The translations under genes were made by a program, and so were the position numbers. The notes beneath the pieces were generated by a model that ran no database searches, was not told the DNA's origin, and worked only from the letters and a program-made list of their open reading frames with translations. This document shows, one piece after another, positions 1 to 7,959 of a stretch of 64,000 nt of DNA. Numbering within the stretch: the first letter of the stretch is position 1; each line of letters starts with the position of its first letter. Origin of the DNA: Streptomyces davaonensis JCM 4913 (GTDB lineage Bacteria; Actinomycetota; Actinomycetes; Streptomycetales; Streptomycetaceae); assembly GCF_000349325.1 (NCBI RefSeq), contig NC_020504.1:8412326-8476325 (forward strand), read 5' to 3'.

Positions 1-106
1 TGAGGGGAACCCCGGCCTCCTCGCCTGACCTCGGGAATTGCTAAAGTTGGCAACTCCTGAGGTCATCACCGCCGGTGCCGCAGGCGAGGATCGGAGGGGC
101 GCCACG

Positions 107-457
107 GTGAGTACGCCGCTGTATCAACTCAAGGCCGAGTTCTTCAAGACGCTGGGTCATCCGGCCCGTATCCGGGTGCTGGAGCTGCTGAGCGAGCGCG
201 AGCACGCCGTCGCCGAGATGCTGCCCGAGGTGGGGATCGAGCCCGCGCACCTGTCCCAGCAGCTGGCCGTGCTGCGCCGGGCCAACCTCGTGGTGACGCG
301 CAAGGAGGGCTCGACCGTGTACTACTCGCTGACCAGCCCGCATGTCGCCGAGCTGCTCCGGGTCGCCCGCACCATCCTGTCCGGCGTCCTGGCCGGCCAG
401 GCCGAACTGCTCGCCGACCTCAAGGCCGCCCAAGGGGAGGCGAAGCCGTCGTCCTAG
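107..457 (+). CDS. ArsR-family winged-helix transcriptional regulator
   Basis: A protein of about 116 residues that is essentially one winged-helix DNA-binding domain. Visible family features are the FFKTLGHPARIRVLELL helix near the start, the recognition segment around EPAHLSQQLAVLRRANLV, and the wing with KEGSTVYYSL. The start is GTG at 107 because it follows GGAGGGG at 92-98; an in-frame ATG at 38 adds 23 residues that do not look like the family. No obvious metal-binding cysteine cluster (ELCVC-type) is present, so the ligand is not predicted and metal sensing should not be assumed. The gene ends 87 bases before the iron-uptake operon and is probably transcribed independently. Its target may be a gene left of the window. 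Confidence 0.85.
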   Translation: MSTPLYQLKAEFFKTLGHPARIRVLELLSEREHAVAEMLPEVGIEPAHLSQQLAVLRRANLVVTRKEGSTVYYSLTSPHVAELLRVARTILSGVLAGQAELLADLKAAQGEAKPSS

Positions 458-521
458 CGATGGCCCTCTTTGGCCGGTCTTCTCCTTGTGAACGGTGCGC
501 CCACCCCCTCACCCGTTCGGT

Positions 522-540
522 TTAGGTTAGGCTAACCTTG
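522..540 (+). promoter_or_regulatory. Iron box (DmdR1/IdeR operator) before the first uptake operon
   Basis: TTAGGTTAGGCTAACCTTG matches the actinobacterial iron box (TTAGGTTAGGCTAACCTAA type) at 17 of 19 positions, with a near-perfect inverted repeat. It ends four bases before the GTG at 545, so a bound repressor would cover the promoter and initiation region. Iron repression is inferred from the known DmdR1/IdeR motif. Confidence 0.9.
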
Positions 541-544
541 CCGC

Positions 545-1402
545 GTGCGATCAGAAGAAGAGAGCTCCGCGGCCCTGCGTCCCCGTGGCCATGAACTGGC
601 GGCCACCGCCGTCACCGTGGCCTACGACGGCGTCGACGTCGTGCACGACGCGTCGGTGGCGCTGCGGCCCGGTGAAGTGACCGTGCTGGTGGGGCCGAAC
701 GGCAGCGGGAAGTCCACGCTGCTGCGGACGATCGCTCGCCTTCAGCGGCCGAGGACCGCCACCGTCGTCATCGACGGCACCGACGCACTGGCCCTGACGC
801 CCCGTGAGTTCTCGCGCCGGGTCGCCCTGTTGACCCAGGGCCGGCCCACACCCAGCGGGCTGACCGTGCGGGACGTCGTCGAGTTCGGCCGCTACCCCTA
901 CCGGGGCCGCTGGGGCCGCGCGGATCCGGACGGCCGGGCCGCGGTGGACCGCGCGCTGGCCATGACCGGCGTCGCGGAACTCGCCGAGCGCGGCGCCGAG
1001 CATCTCTCCGGCGGCCAGCTCCAGCGGGTCTGGCTCGCGAGCTGCCTCGCCCAGGAGACCGGCGTACTGCTGCTGGACGAGCCCACGACCTACCTCGATC
1101 TGCGCTATCAGATCGAACTCCTCGACCTCGTCCGCGATCTGGCGGACGACCACGGGATCGCGGTGGGCGCCGTCCTGCACGACCTGGACCAGGCCGCGGC
1201 CCTCGCCGACCGGATCGTGCTGCTGCACCAGGGACGGGTCATCGCCGACGGCCTCCCCGAGGACGTCCTGACCGCCCAGCGGCTCACCGACACCTACGGC
1301 ATCCGCATCGAAGTCGGCACCGACCCCCTGACGGGCCGGCTGCGCACCCGCGCGATCGGCCGGCACCACACGCGAAGCGAAAGGCTCAGCACCCCCTCAT
1401 GA
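545..1402 (+). CDS. Iron-siderophore ABC importer, ATP-binding subunit (FecE/FepC type)
   Basis: A 285-residue ATPase of the Fec-type importers that powers uptake of ferric siderophores. It has Walker A (GPNGSGKST), the Q-loop (LTQGR), the signature LSGGQLQRV, Walker B (VLLLDEPTTYLD) and the H-loop (AVLHDLDQA). The GTG at 545 lies four bases after an iron box and has no Shine-Dalgarno sequence, so the mRNA may be leaderless or the real start may be an in-frame GTG slightly downstream. The stop overlaps the next start (ATGA at 1399-1402), so it is translationally coupled to the lipoprotein gene. The order ATPase, lipoprotein, double permease resembles the cdt-type siderophore uptake loci of Streptomyces. 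The substrate is inferred only as a hydroxamate siderophore. Confidence 0.93.
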   Translation: MRSEEESSAALRPRGHELAATAVTVAYDGVDVVHDASVALRPGEVTVLVGPNGSGKSTLLRTIARLQRPRTATVVIDGTDALALTPREFSRRVALLTQGRPTPSGLTVRDVVEFGRYPYRGRWGRADPDGRAAVDRALAMTGVAELAERGAEHLSGGQLQRVWLASCLAQETGVLLLDEPTTYLDLRYQIELLDLVRDLADDHGIAVGAVLHDLDQAAALADRIVLLHQGRVIADGLPEDVLTAQRLTDTYGIRIEVGTDPLTGRLRTRAIGRHHTRSERLSTPS

Positions 1403-2385
1403 GACGCCTCCTGATGACCGCGGCGGCCGCCACCGCCGCGGCGCTCACCCTGGCCGCCTGCGGCACGACCGAGCCCGCCGCCGACGGCCACGACGCCAAG
1501 CCGAGCGGCGAGCGCATCACCCTCACCGACGCCTCCGGCGCGAAGGTCGAACTCGACGGACCGGCCACCAAGGTCGTCGGCACCGAGTGGCACGAGGTCG
1601 AGCTGTTGGTCTCGCTGGGCGTGGACCCGGTCGGCGTCGCCGACGTCAAGGGCTACAGCACCTGGGACCAGGCCGTACCGCTGAAGAACGAGCCCAAGGA
1701 CATCGGCACCCGCGGCGAGCCCAGCATGGACACCATCGCCGCCCTCGAGCCGGACCTCATCGTCGCCAGCACCGACCTGCCGCCCGCCGCGGTGAAGCAA
1801 CTGCGCGAGGTCGCCCCGGTGGTGGAGGTCCGTTCCGCCGACGCCGCCGACCCGATCGGGCAGATGACGGAGAACCTCGACCTGCTCGCGAAGGCCACCG
1901 GCACCACCGAGCAGGCCGACAAGATCAAGGAAGAGTTCGACGCGAAGCTCGCCGAGGGCAAGAAGGCCCTCGCGGACGCCGGTCTCGACGGCGCCGGGTA
2001 CGCCTTCGCGGACGGCTACGACATCTCCAACCAGGTCTCGATCCGCCCCTTCACCAGCGGCTCGCTCATCGGCGCCGTCAACGAGAAGCTCGGCCTGAAG
2101 AACGACTGGACGGTCAAGGGGGACGAGAGCTACGGCCTCGGCTCCACCGACGTCGAAGGGCTCACCAAGCTGAGCGACGACGTGCACTTCGCCTACATCG
2201 GCAACGACGGCGACAAGAGCAGCACCCCCTTCACCGACGCCCTCGCCAAGGACAAGGTGTGGACGTCGCTGCCGTTCGTGAAGAAGGGCAACGTCCACCG
2301 ACTGCCCGACGGCATCTGGATGTTCGGCGGTCCCGAGTCGATGAACCAGTACATCGACTCCGTCGTCGCCGCGCTGACGAAGTAG
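1399..2385 (+). CDS. Iron-siderophore-binding lipoprotein (FecB/FhuD-like)
   Basis: A 328-residue substrate-binding lipoprotein. It has a signal peptide with a lipobox ending LAAC (lipidated Cys21), a low-complexity linker to about residue 38, and then a class III periplasmic-binding fold. Typical features are VVGTEWHEVELLVSLGVDPV, the DTIAALEPDLIV segment and the long inter-lobe helix around residues 160-195. It captures ferric siderophore at the outer face of the membrane for the permease encoded next. Its start overlaps the stop of the ATPase gene, and the permease starts five bases after its own stop. A second, unrelated siderophore lipoprotein lies at the far end of the island, so the locus encodes two receptors. 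Confidence 0.93.
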   Translation: MRRLLMTAAAATAAALTLAACGTTEPAADGHDAKPSGERITLTDASGAKVELDGPATKVVGTEWHEVELLVSLGVDPVGVADVKGYSTWDQAVPLKNEPKDIGTRGEPSMDTIAALEPDLIVASTDLPPAAVKQLREVAPVVEVRSADAADPIGQMTENLDLLAKATGTTEQADKIKEEFDAKLAEGKKALADAGLDGAGYAFADGYDISNQVSIRPFTSGSLIGAVNEKLGLKNDWTVKGDESYGLGSTDVEGLTKLSDDVHFAYIGNDGDKSSTPFTDALAKDKVWTSLPFVKKGNVHRLPDGIWMFGGPESMNQYIDSVVAALTK

Positions 2386-2389
2386 CGCC

Positions 2390-4456
2390 ATGGCCGTCAC
2401 CGCGACATCTCCCGCCACCCGTCCGCCGGTCACCACCTCCCGGACGGGAGCGGCCGCGGTGACGGCCGCACTGGTCCTGCTGGTCGCCGCCCTCGCGGTC
2501 GTCGACATCACGCAGGGCACGGCCGCCGTCGGCGCCTCCGAGGTGTGGAAGGCGTTCACCGGTCAGGCCGAAGCGGGCGACGCCTCCGTCGTCATCGAGT
2601 CCCGGCTGCCCAGGATGACCGCGGGGATCCTCGTCGGCGCCATGCTCGGCATGGCGGGCGCCGCCCTCCAGGCCGTCAGCCGCAACGTCCTCGCGTCCCC
2701 CGACACCCTGGCCGTCAACGCCGGTTCCTACCTCGCCCTCGGCCTGGTCGCCGTCACCGGCGTCTCGCTGCCGCTGCTCGCCTCCTCCGGCGTCGCGCTC
2801 CTCGGCAGCCTCGCCGCGTCCGCGGTCGTGCTCGGCCTGTCGGGCCTGGGGGCGGGAACGGTACGGCTGGTGCTCGCGGGCACCGCCCTCATGCTGGGCC
2901 TCAACGCCGTCACCGAGGGACTGCTCCTGCTGTTCCCCGAGGAGACCCACGGGCTCTACCAGTGGAACCAGGGCAGCATCGGCCAGAACGGCTTCGACGG
3001 CGTCATCCGGATGGCGCCCCTCGGTCTCGCCGGGCTCCTCGGGCTGCTGCTCGTCGCCCGCAGGGTCGACGCGCTCGCCCTCGGCGACGACGCCGCCCGG
3101 GGTCTCGGCGTGCCCGTCCGCGCCACCCGCGTCACGGCGGTCGTGCTCGCGGCCCTGCTGTCCGCCGCGTCCGTCACCCTCGCCGGACCCATCGGCTTCG
3201 TCGGCCTGTGCGCGCCCGCCCTGATCCGCGCCCTCGCCCGCAGATGCCGGGAGTTCACCCGCACCCGCGCGAGCCTTCCGCTCACCGGACTGACCGGCGC
3301 CGCCCTGGTCCTCGGCTCGGACGTGCTGCTCAGGTCCCTGGTCCCGGCGGACCTCGCGGTCGCCGTGCCCACGGGTGTCGTCACCAGCCTCGTCGGCGCA
3401 ATCTTCCTGATCGTCATGGCCGTACGGCTGAAGGACACCGCGGCCTCGGCCGCACCCGACCGGCTGCGCATCAGAAGCCGCGCCGTCTTTCTTATGGTGA
3501 CGGCCGTCCTGGTGGTCGTGCTCATCGGTGTCACGATCGCCGCCGTACTCCTGGGCGACGCCAAGCTGTTGCTCGGCGACGTCGTCAACTGGGCGCAGGG
3601 CAGATCGGGTCAGACCGTCTCCTTCGTCCTCGACACCCGCATGCCCCGGGTCCTCGCCGCGCTGCTGGCCGGAGCGGCTCTCGCGCTGGCCGGGACGCTC
3701 ATCCAGGCGGTGACCCGCAATCCCCTGGCCGAGCCCGCCGTGCTCGGCGTCTCCGGCGGGGCCGCGCTGGGCGCCGTACTCCTGGTGACGACCGTTCCGC
3801 TGGCCGGATCGTGGGGCATGTCGGGCGCGGCGTTCGCGGGCGCGGCGGTCAGTTCCGTCATCGTCTTCGGGCTCGCCGCGCGGGGCGGGTTCCAGCAGAA
3901 CCGCCTCGTCCTCGTCGGCATCGGCGTCGCCACCGCCGCGACCGCGCTGATCAGCCTGCTGATCGTGCTCACCGACCCGTTCAACGCGGTCAAGGCCCTC
4001 ACCTGGCTGTCCGGTTCGACCTACGGCCGGACCCTGCCGGACGTCGTGCCGCTCGCGGTCGTCGTCGCGCTGGGGCTGGTCGTCGCGGTGCTGCGGCGCT
4101 CGGAGCTCGACCTGGTCTCGCTCGACGAGGACACCCCGCGGCTGCTGGGCATGGACCTGGCCAGGGGGCGGCTCGGCTTCCTCGTCCTGGGCGTGCTGCT
4201 GAGCGCCACCGCGGTCGCCGCCGCAGGCACGATCGGCTTCGTCGGACTCGTCGCCCCGCATGCCGCTCGCGCCTTGGTGGGCCGCCCGCACGCCCGGGTC
4301 GTCCCCGTGGCCGTCCTGCTCGGCGCGGCCCTGGTCTGCACAGCGGATCTGCTCGGCCGCACCGTGATCGCGCCCGCACAACTCGGCGCCGGAATGGTGA
4401 CCGCGGTGATCGGCACGCCGTACTTCCTGTATCTGCTGGTGCGCAGCCGCCGTTGA
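2390..4456 (+). CDS. Double-length FecCD-family siderophore permease (FhuB-like fusion)
   Basis: A 688-residue membrane protein made of two tandem FecCD permease domains: about residues 15-345 and 355-688. Each half has the conserved LPRM/TRMPRV entry segment, the ATPase-coupling motif (GAALQAVSRNVLASPDTL in the first half, GTLIQAVTRNPLAEPAVLG in the second) and the late IGFVGLCAPAL / IGFVGLVAPHAAR motif. A fused permease replaces the usual two genes, as in FhuB. It is the last gene of the iron-box-controlled operon that starts at 545 and would translocate the ferric siderophore delivered by the preceding lipoprotein. The downstream interval is filled by degenerate tandem repeats. Confidence 0.93.
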   Translation: MAVTATSPATRPPVTTSRTGAAAVTAALVLLVAALAVVDITQGTAAVGASEVWKAFTGQAEAGDASVVIESRLPRMTAGILVGAMLGMAGAALQAVSRNVLASPDTLAVNAGSYLALGLVAVTGVSLPLLASSGVALLGSLAASAVVLGLSGLGAGTVRLVLAGTALMLGLNAVTEGLLLLFPEETHGLYQWNQGSIGQNGFDGVIRMAPLGLAGLLGLLLVARRVDALALGDDAARGLGVPVRATRVTAVVLAALLSAASVTLAGPIGFVGLCAPALIRALARRCREFTRTRASLPLTGLTGAALVLGSDVLLRSLVPADLAVAVPTGVVTSLVGAIFLIVMAVRLKDTAASAAPDRLRIRSRAVFLMVTAVLVVVLIGVTIAAVLLGDAKLLLGDVVNWAQGRSGQTVSFVLDTRMPRVLAALLAGAALALAGTLIQAVTRNPLAEPAVLGVSGGAALGAVLLVTTVPLAGSWGMSGAAFAGAAVSSVIVFGLAARGGFQQNRLVLVGIGVATAATALISLLIVLTDPFNAVKALTWLSGSTYGRTLPDVVPLAVVVALGLVVAVLRRSELDLVSLDEDTPRLLGMDLARGRLGFLVLGVLLSATAVAAAGTIGFVGLVAPHAARALVGRPHARVVPVAVLLGAALVCTADLLGRTVIAPAQLGAGMVTAVIGTPYFLYLLVRSRR

Positions 4457-4467
4457 GGGTGGTGCGG

Positions 4468-4766
4468 GAGAGTTTGCCGCGAGGGGCTTGCCCGGAGGAG
4501 CGTTCCGTTGGCGGTCCTGTCGGGTGGAGCCTGCCGCGAGGGGCCCTGTCGGGAAGACCTGGCGCTGGCGGTCCCGTCCGTTGGTGTCCGCTGTCCGGGG
4601 CCTTGCCGGTGGCGCCTGATGCCAGGGGCTTTGGTGGGTGGAGCCTGGCGATGGCGGCCCCGCCCGGTGGCGCCTGCCGTCCGGGCCCTGTCGGTGGTGC
4701 CCGCCGTCACCGGTCCTGCCGGTAGCGCCCGCCGTCATCGGTCCCGTCGGTTCAGCCTGCGGCGGG
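4468..4766. repeat. Degenerate tandem repeat, about 28-bp unit, roughly 10 copies
   Basis: The interval between two convergent genes is built of imperfect copies of a unit like GTGGCGCCTGCCGTC followed by CGGTCCTGTCG. The clearest units start at 4524, 4553, 4581, 4609, 4639, 4667, 4694, 4722 and 4750, each 27-30 bases. Those at 4667, 4694 and 4722 agree best. The array runs past the stop codon of the FetB-like gene (4735) into its last codons. No simple Rho-independent terminator is seen here. The function is unknown. Confidence 0.7.
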
Positions 4767-5514
4767 CGACGAGTTCGACGGTCAGGGCCACTGACAGGGC
4801 CTCCACCGCCAGCAGGGCGATGAGGACGAAGACCTGGACGGTGCCTGCCAGGACGGGCGAGGCGCCGGCCAGGAGCATGCCGACGAACGCGCCCGGGAGG
4901 GTGACCAGACCGACCGTGCGGGTCTGGTCCAGGGCGGGCAGCAGCGCGTCCGAGGCGGCGCCGCGGGCCACTTCGAGGTGGGCGTCGCGGTCCGGGAAGC
5001 CCAGCGACAGCGCCGCCTCGACCTCCCCGAACCGCCCGGCGACCTCGTCCAGCGCGCGCCGGCCGGACAGCACGGTCGCGGTCAGCGCGCCGCCGATGAG
5101 GATGCCGGTCACCGGGATGACGGCGATACCGGGCACGGTGAGCAGCCCGGCCAGCACCAGGGCCGCGACGACCGGCGCCACCGGCACCGCGATCGGCAGC
5201 GCCGCCCACCACCAGGTGCCGTTCGTGGTGATCCGGCGCCCAGCGGTACGGGTCGCCACGGCGAACATCAGGAACAGGAAGCCGATCAGGGCCGCGGTGT
5301 GGTGGACGGCCCAGCCGATCACCAGGGACACCGCGGCCAGTTGGAGGGCCGCCCGCACGCCCGCCGTCACGACCTCACGGGCCCGCCCGTACGACTCGTC
5401 CGGCGCGAGCCGGAAGACGGCGGCCACCGCGGTGGCCACGAGCAGCAGGACGGCGAGGGCGACGGCGAGCGTGGTGTTGACGGGCAGCAGGGTGTCGGCG
5501 GCGAGGGGACGCAC
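4735..5514 (-). CDS. fetB: UPF0014/FetB (YbbM)-family ABC permease
   Basis: A membrane protein of about 259 residues with about seven hydrophobic segments. Family features include REVVTAGVRAALQLAAVSLVIG, the central IPVTGILIGGALTATVL segment, and DQTRTVGLVTLPGAFVGMLLAGASP, which is the hallmark of FetB/YbbM. GTG at 5514 is chosen because the upstream gene stops at 5534, leaving 19 bases; an earlier ATG at 5556 would overlap that gene. E. coli FetAB is an iron-exporting ABC system, but no FetA ATPase gene is present here. The close spacing suggests co-transcription with the ornithine hydroxylase under iron-box control, which is odd for an iron exporter and could mean a role in siderophore trafficking (inference). 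The last codons lie in the tandem repeat. Confidence 0.85.
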   Translation of the reverse strand: MRPLAADTLLPVNTTLAVALAVLLLVATAVAAVFRLAPDESYGRAREVVTAGVRAALQLAAVSLVIGWAVHHTAALIGFLFLMFAVATRTAGRRITTNGTWWWAALPIAVPVAPVVAALVLAGLLTVPGIAVIPVTGILIGGALTATVLSGRRALDEVAGRFGEVEAALSLGFPDRDAHLEVARGAASDALLPALDQTRTVGLVTLPGAFVGMLLAGASPVLAGTVQVFVLIALLAVEALSVALTVELVARRRLNRRDR

Positions 5515-5533
5515 GGGTAGTGGCTGTTCCCGT

Positions 5534-6859
5534 CTACTTCCGGAGGCTGCCCGCATTCTGCGCCAGGAGGGAGGAGCAGATCTCCCCGGCGCGTACGGCG
5601 GTCGTGGACAGCAGGGTCGAGGTGAGGCCGTGAGTGTGCTCGGTGCCGCCCTGGAGGTAGATCTCCGCCCGCACGTGCGCGGCGGTCTCCACGCGGTGGT
5701 CGCGTCCGACCCGGAGCTGGTCCTCCTCGTCCCGCAGGCAGAGCTTGGCGATCTCCCCGAGATGGTCGCCGATGCCCCGGGGCTGATAGCCGGTGGCGTA
5801 GACGATCAGATCGCAGTCCAGTTCCTGGCGTTGCCCGGTGGGCAGGAACTCCACCGTGACCCGCAGCCCGTCGGCGTCGCTCGCGACCTCGCGGATGCGG
5901 GAGACGTTCAGCATCCGCAGCCGCTGTCTGCCCTGGACCTTCTCCTGGTACATCGTGCGTGACAGCGACTCGATCAACTCCATGTCGACCACGGAGTAGT
6001 TGGTGGAGCGGTGGTAGTCGTGCAGCGACTGCTTCACCTCCGCCGGCGCGCCGAAGTACAGGTCCACGGCCTCGGGGTCGAAGATCCGGTTGGCGAAGGG
6101 GCTGTCGTCCGCCGGTGTGTAGCCGTACTTGGCGAACACCGAGCAGATCTCGGCCTCGGGGAAGGTGCGGTGGAGGTAGTCCACGGCCTCGGCGGCGCTT
6201 TGTCCGGCGCCGAGGACGACGGCACGGCGAACGGGTGTGCCGGAGCGGGTGAGTCGGTCCACTCGCGGCAGTAACTCGCTGTTGTGCCAGACCCGGTCCG
6301 ACCGGGCGGCACCGGGCGGCAGATGCGGTTCCAGGCCGGTGGCCACGCACAGGGTGCGGGTCCGGCGTACGGTCAGCCGCTCCGGGGCGGCGGGATCGCG
6401 GCTGGCCACGTCGAACCAGCGGACCTCGCCGTCCTCGGTGACCGGCTTCACGGAGACCACCTCGGCGGCGTACTCGACGAGGTGCTCGACCCGGGCGGCG
6501 GCCCACTCGAAGTAGTCGTGGAACTCGATGCGCAGCGGGAAAAGGGTCTTCTGGTTGAGGAAGTCGACCAGCCTGCCGCGCTCGCGCAGATAGCACAGGA
6601 AGCTGAAGTCGCTGGTGGGATCACGCATCGTCACCAGGTCCTTCAGGAAGGACACTTGCATGGTGGCGTCGTCGATCAGCATGCCGCGGTGCCAGCCGAA
6701 CCGCGGTTGCCGTTCCAGGAATCCGACGCGGAATCCGGCTCCCTGATGTGGGCTCACGCCGTGCTCGTGGAGCGCGATCGCGAGTGCGAGATGGGACGGG
6801 CCGAAGCCGAGTCCCAGTACGTCGTAGATGGAGTCCGGATCACTGTGCAGCGTCGTCAC
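5534..6859 (-). CDS. cchB: L-ornithine N5-monooxygenase (CchB/PvdA/SidA family)
   Basis: A 441-residue FAD/NADPH-dependent N-hydroxylating monooxygenase that makes N5-hydroxyornithine, the hydroxamate precursor. It has the FAD-binding motif GLGFGPSHLALAIAL near the N-terminus, the flavin-proximal MQVSFLKDLVTMRDPTSDFSF segment typical of the family, an NADPH-binding GAGQSAAEA motif around residue 215, and the C-terminal ATGY motif (YATGYQP). The start is GTG at 6859, preceded by AGGAGG at 6870-6875; an in-frame ATG at 6937 would run into the iron-box region. It is transcribed divergently from the formyltransferase and shares an iron box with it. It is the counterpart of cchB in the coelichelin cluster, and its product feeds module 3 and probably modules 1 and 5 of the NRPS. 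Confidence 0.95.
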   Translation of the reverse strand: MTTLHSDPDSIYDVLGLGFGPSHLALAIALHEHGVSPHQGAGFRVGFLERQPRFGWHRGMLIDDATMQVSFLKDLVTMRDPTSDFSFLCYLRERGRLVDFLNQKTLFPLRIEFHDYFEWAAARVEHLVEYAAEVVSVKPVTEDGEVRWFDVASRDPAAPERLTVRRTRTLCVATGLEPHLPPGAARSDRVWHNSELLPRVDRLTRSGTPVRRAVVLGAGQSAAEAVDYLHRTFPEAEICSVFAKYGYTPADDSPFANRIFDPEAVDLYFGAPAEVKQSLHDYHRSTNYSVVDMELIESLSRTMYQEKVQGRQRLRMLNVSRIREVASDADGLRVTVEFLPTGQRQELDCDLIVYATGYQPRGIGDHLGEIAKLCLRDEEDQLRVGRDHRVETAAHVRAEIYLQGGTEHTHGLTSTLLSTTAVRAGEICSSLLAQNAGSLRK

Positions 6860-6943
6860 CGCGTCATCGCCTCCTGTAGGGGGGAGTTCCCACAGTGGTC
6901 TCAGATCAGGGACACAGTCTCCCCCGAGCAGGCACATGCTAGA

Positions 6944-6962
6944 TAAGGTTAGCCTTACCTAG
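6944..6962 (+). promoter_or_regulatory. Iron box in the hydroxylase/formyltransferase divergent promoter
   Basis: TAAGGTTAGCCTTACCTAG is an inverted repeat of the iron-box type located between the divergent start codons at 6859 and 6984. One site could control both directions. It lies 22 bases before the formyltransferase ATG. Confidence 0.85.
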
Positions 6963-6983
6963 CAATGGCTGAGGAGGGCTTAT

Positions 6984-7931
6984 ATGCGGGTCGTCATGTT
7001 CGGGTACCAGACCTGGGGGCACCGGACGCTGCGGGCTCTGCTGGACTCCGAGCACGAAGTGGTCCTGGTCGTCACCCACCCCAAGAGCGATCACGTCTAC
7101 GAGCGCATCTGGAGCGACTCCGTCGCCGACCTCGCCGAAAAGCACGGCGTGCCCGTGCTGTTGCGCAACCGGCCGGGCGACGAGGAACTCCTCCGGGCTC
7201 TCAAGGAGGCCGAGCCGGACATCATCGTCGCGAACAACTGGCGCACCTGGCTTCCCGCGGAGATCTTCGACCTGCCGCCGCACGGCACGCTCAACATCCA
7301 CGACTCGCTGCTGCCCTCCTACGCCGGCTTCTCGCCGCTGATCTGGGCGCTCATCAACGGCGAGCAGCAGGTCGGGGTCACCGCCCACCGCATGGACGCC
7401 GAGCTCGACATGGGCGACATCCTGCTCCAGCGCGCGGTGCCCGTCGGACCCGCGGACACGGCAACCGACCTGTTCCACCGCACTGTTGACCTGATCGGCC
7501 CGGTGGTCCGCGAGTCCCTGGACCTCATCGCCTCCGGCGCGGCCGAGTGGATCGCGCAGGACCGCTCCCGGTCGAGCTTCTTCCACAAGCGGTCCCTGGA
7601 GGACAGCCGGATCGACTGGACCTGGCCCGCCGAGGACCTGGAACGCCTGGTGCGCGCCCAGTCGGACCCGTACCCGAACGCCTTCACCCACCACCGCGGC
7701 GAGCGCCTCAGGATCGTCAAGGCGGCGGTCTCCCAAGGGCGTTACGGCGGCACCCCGGGCCGGATCTTCATCCGCGAGGGGGACGGCGTCGTCATCGTGG
7801 CCGGGGCCGGGGCGCGTTCGGGGCGGCTGCCAGGGCTGCTGGTCCAGCGGGTGCGGACCGAGGACGGCACCGAACACGCGGCCACCGACTACTTCCGCAC
7901 GATGGGCGGCTACTTGACGGCCCGTCCGTAA
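6984..7931 (+). CDS. cchA: N5-hydroxyornithine formyltransferase (CchA-like)
   Basis: A 315-residue member of the methionyl-tRNA formyltransferase fold that transfers formyl from 10-formyl-tetrahydrofolate to N5-hydroxyornithine. The catalytic Asn-His-Asp set is visible in NIHDSLLPSYAGFSPL followed by the Asp-containing GVTAHRMDAELDMGDIL. The C-terminal region (about 200-310) is the small beta-barrel found in this family. The start is ATG at 6984 with a strong GAGGAGGG at 6971-6978. Its position next to the hydroxylase matches coelichelin cchA-cchB. It is convergent with the importer ATPase gene, with only 28 bases between stops. Its presence implies at least one formyl-hydroxyornithine in the product. 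Confidence 0.93.
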   Translation: MRVVMFGYQTWGHRTLRALLDSEHEVVLVVTHPKSDHVYERIWSDSVADLAEKHGVPVLLRNRPGDEELLRALKEAEPDIIVANNWRTWLPAEIFDLPPHGTLNIHDSLLPSYAGFSPLIWALINGEQQVGVTAHRMDAELDMGDILLQRAVPVGPADTATDLFHRTVDLIGPVVRESLDLIASGAAEWIAQDRSRSSFFHKRSLEDSRIDWTWPAEDLERLVRAQSDPYPNAFTHHRGERLRIVKAAVSQGRYGGTPGRIFIREGDGVVIVAGAGARSGRLPGLLVQRVRTEDGTEHAATDYFRTMGGYLTARP

Positions 7932-7959
7932 CCGCCGAGGGCGCCGGTCCCGCCTGGCT

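Noticed and set aside
4468..4766. Possible CRISPR array in the repeat-rich interval.
   Set aside because: Units are contiguous and diverged with no spacers between identical repeats, and no cas gene is near.
4735..5556. ATG at 5,556 as the start of the FetB-like permease.
   Set aside because: It would overlap the hydroxylase gene and adds an Arg-rich peptide not typical of the family. GTG 5,514 fits the spacing better.
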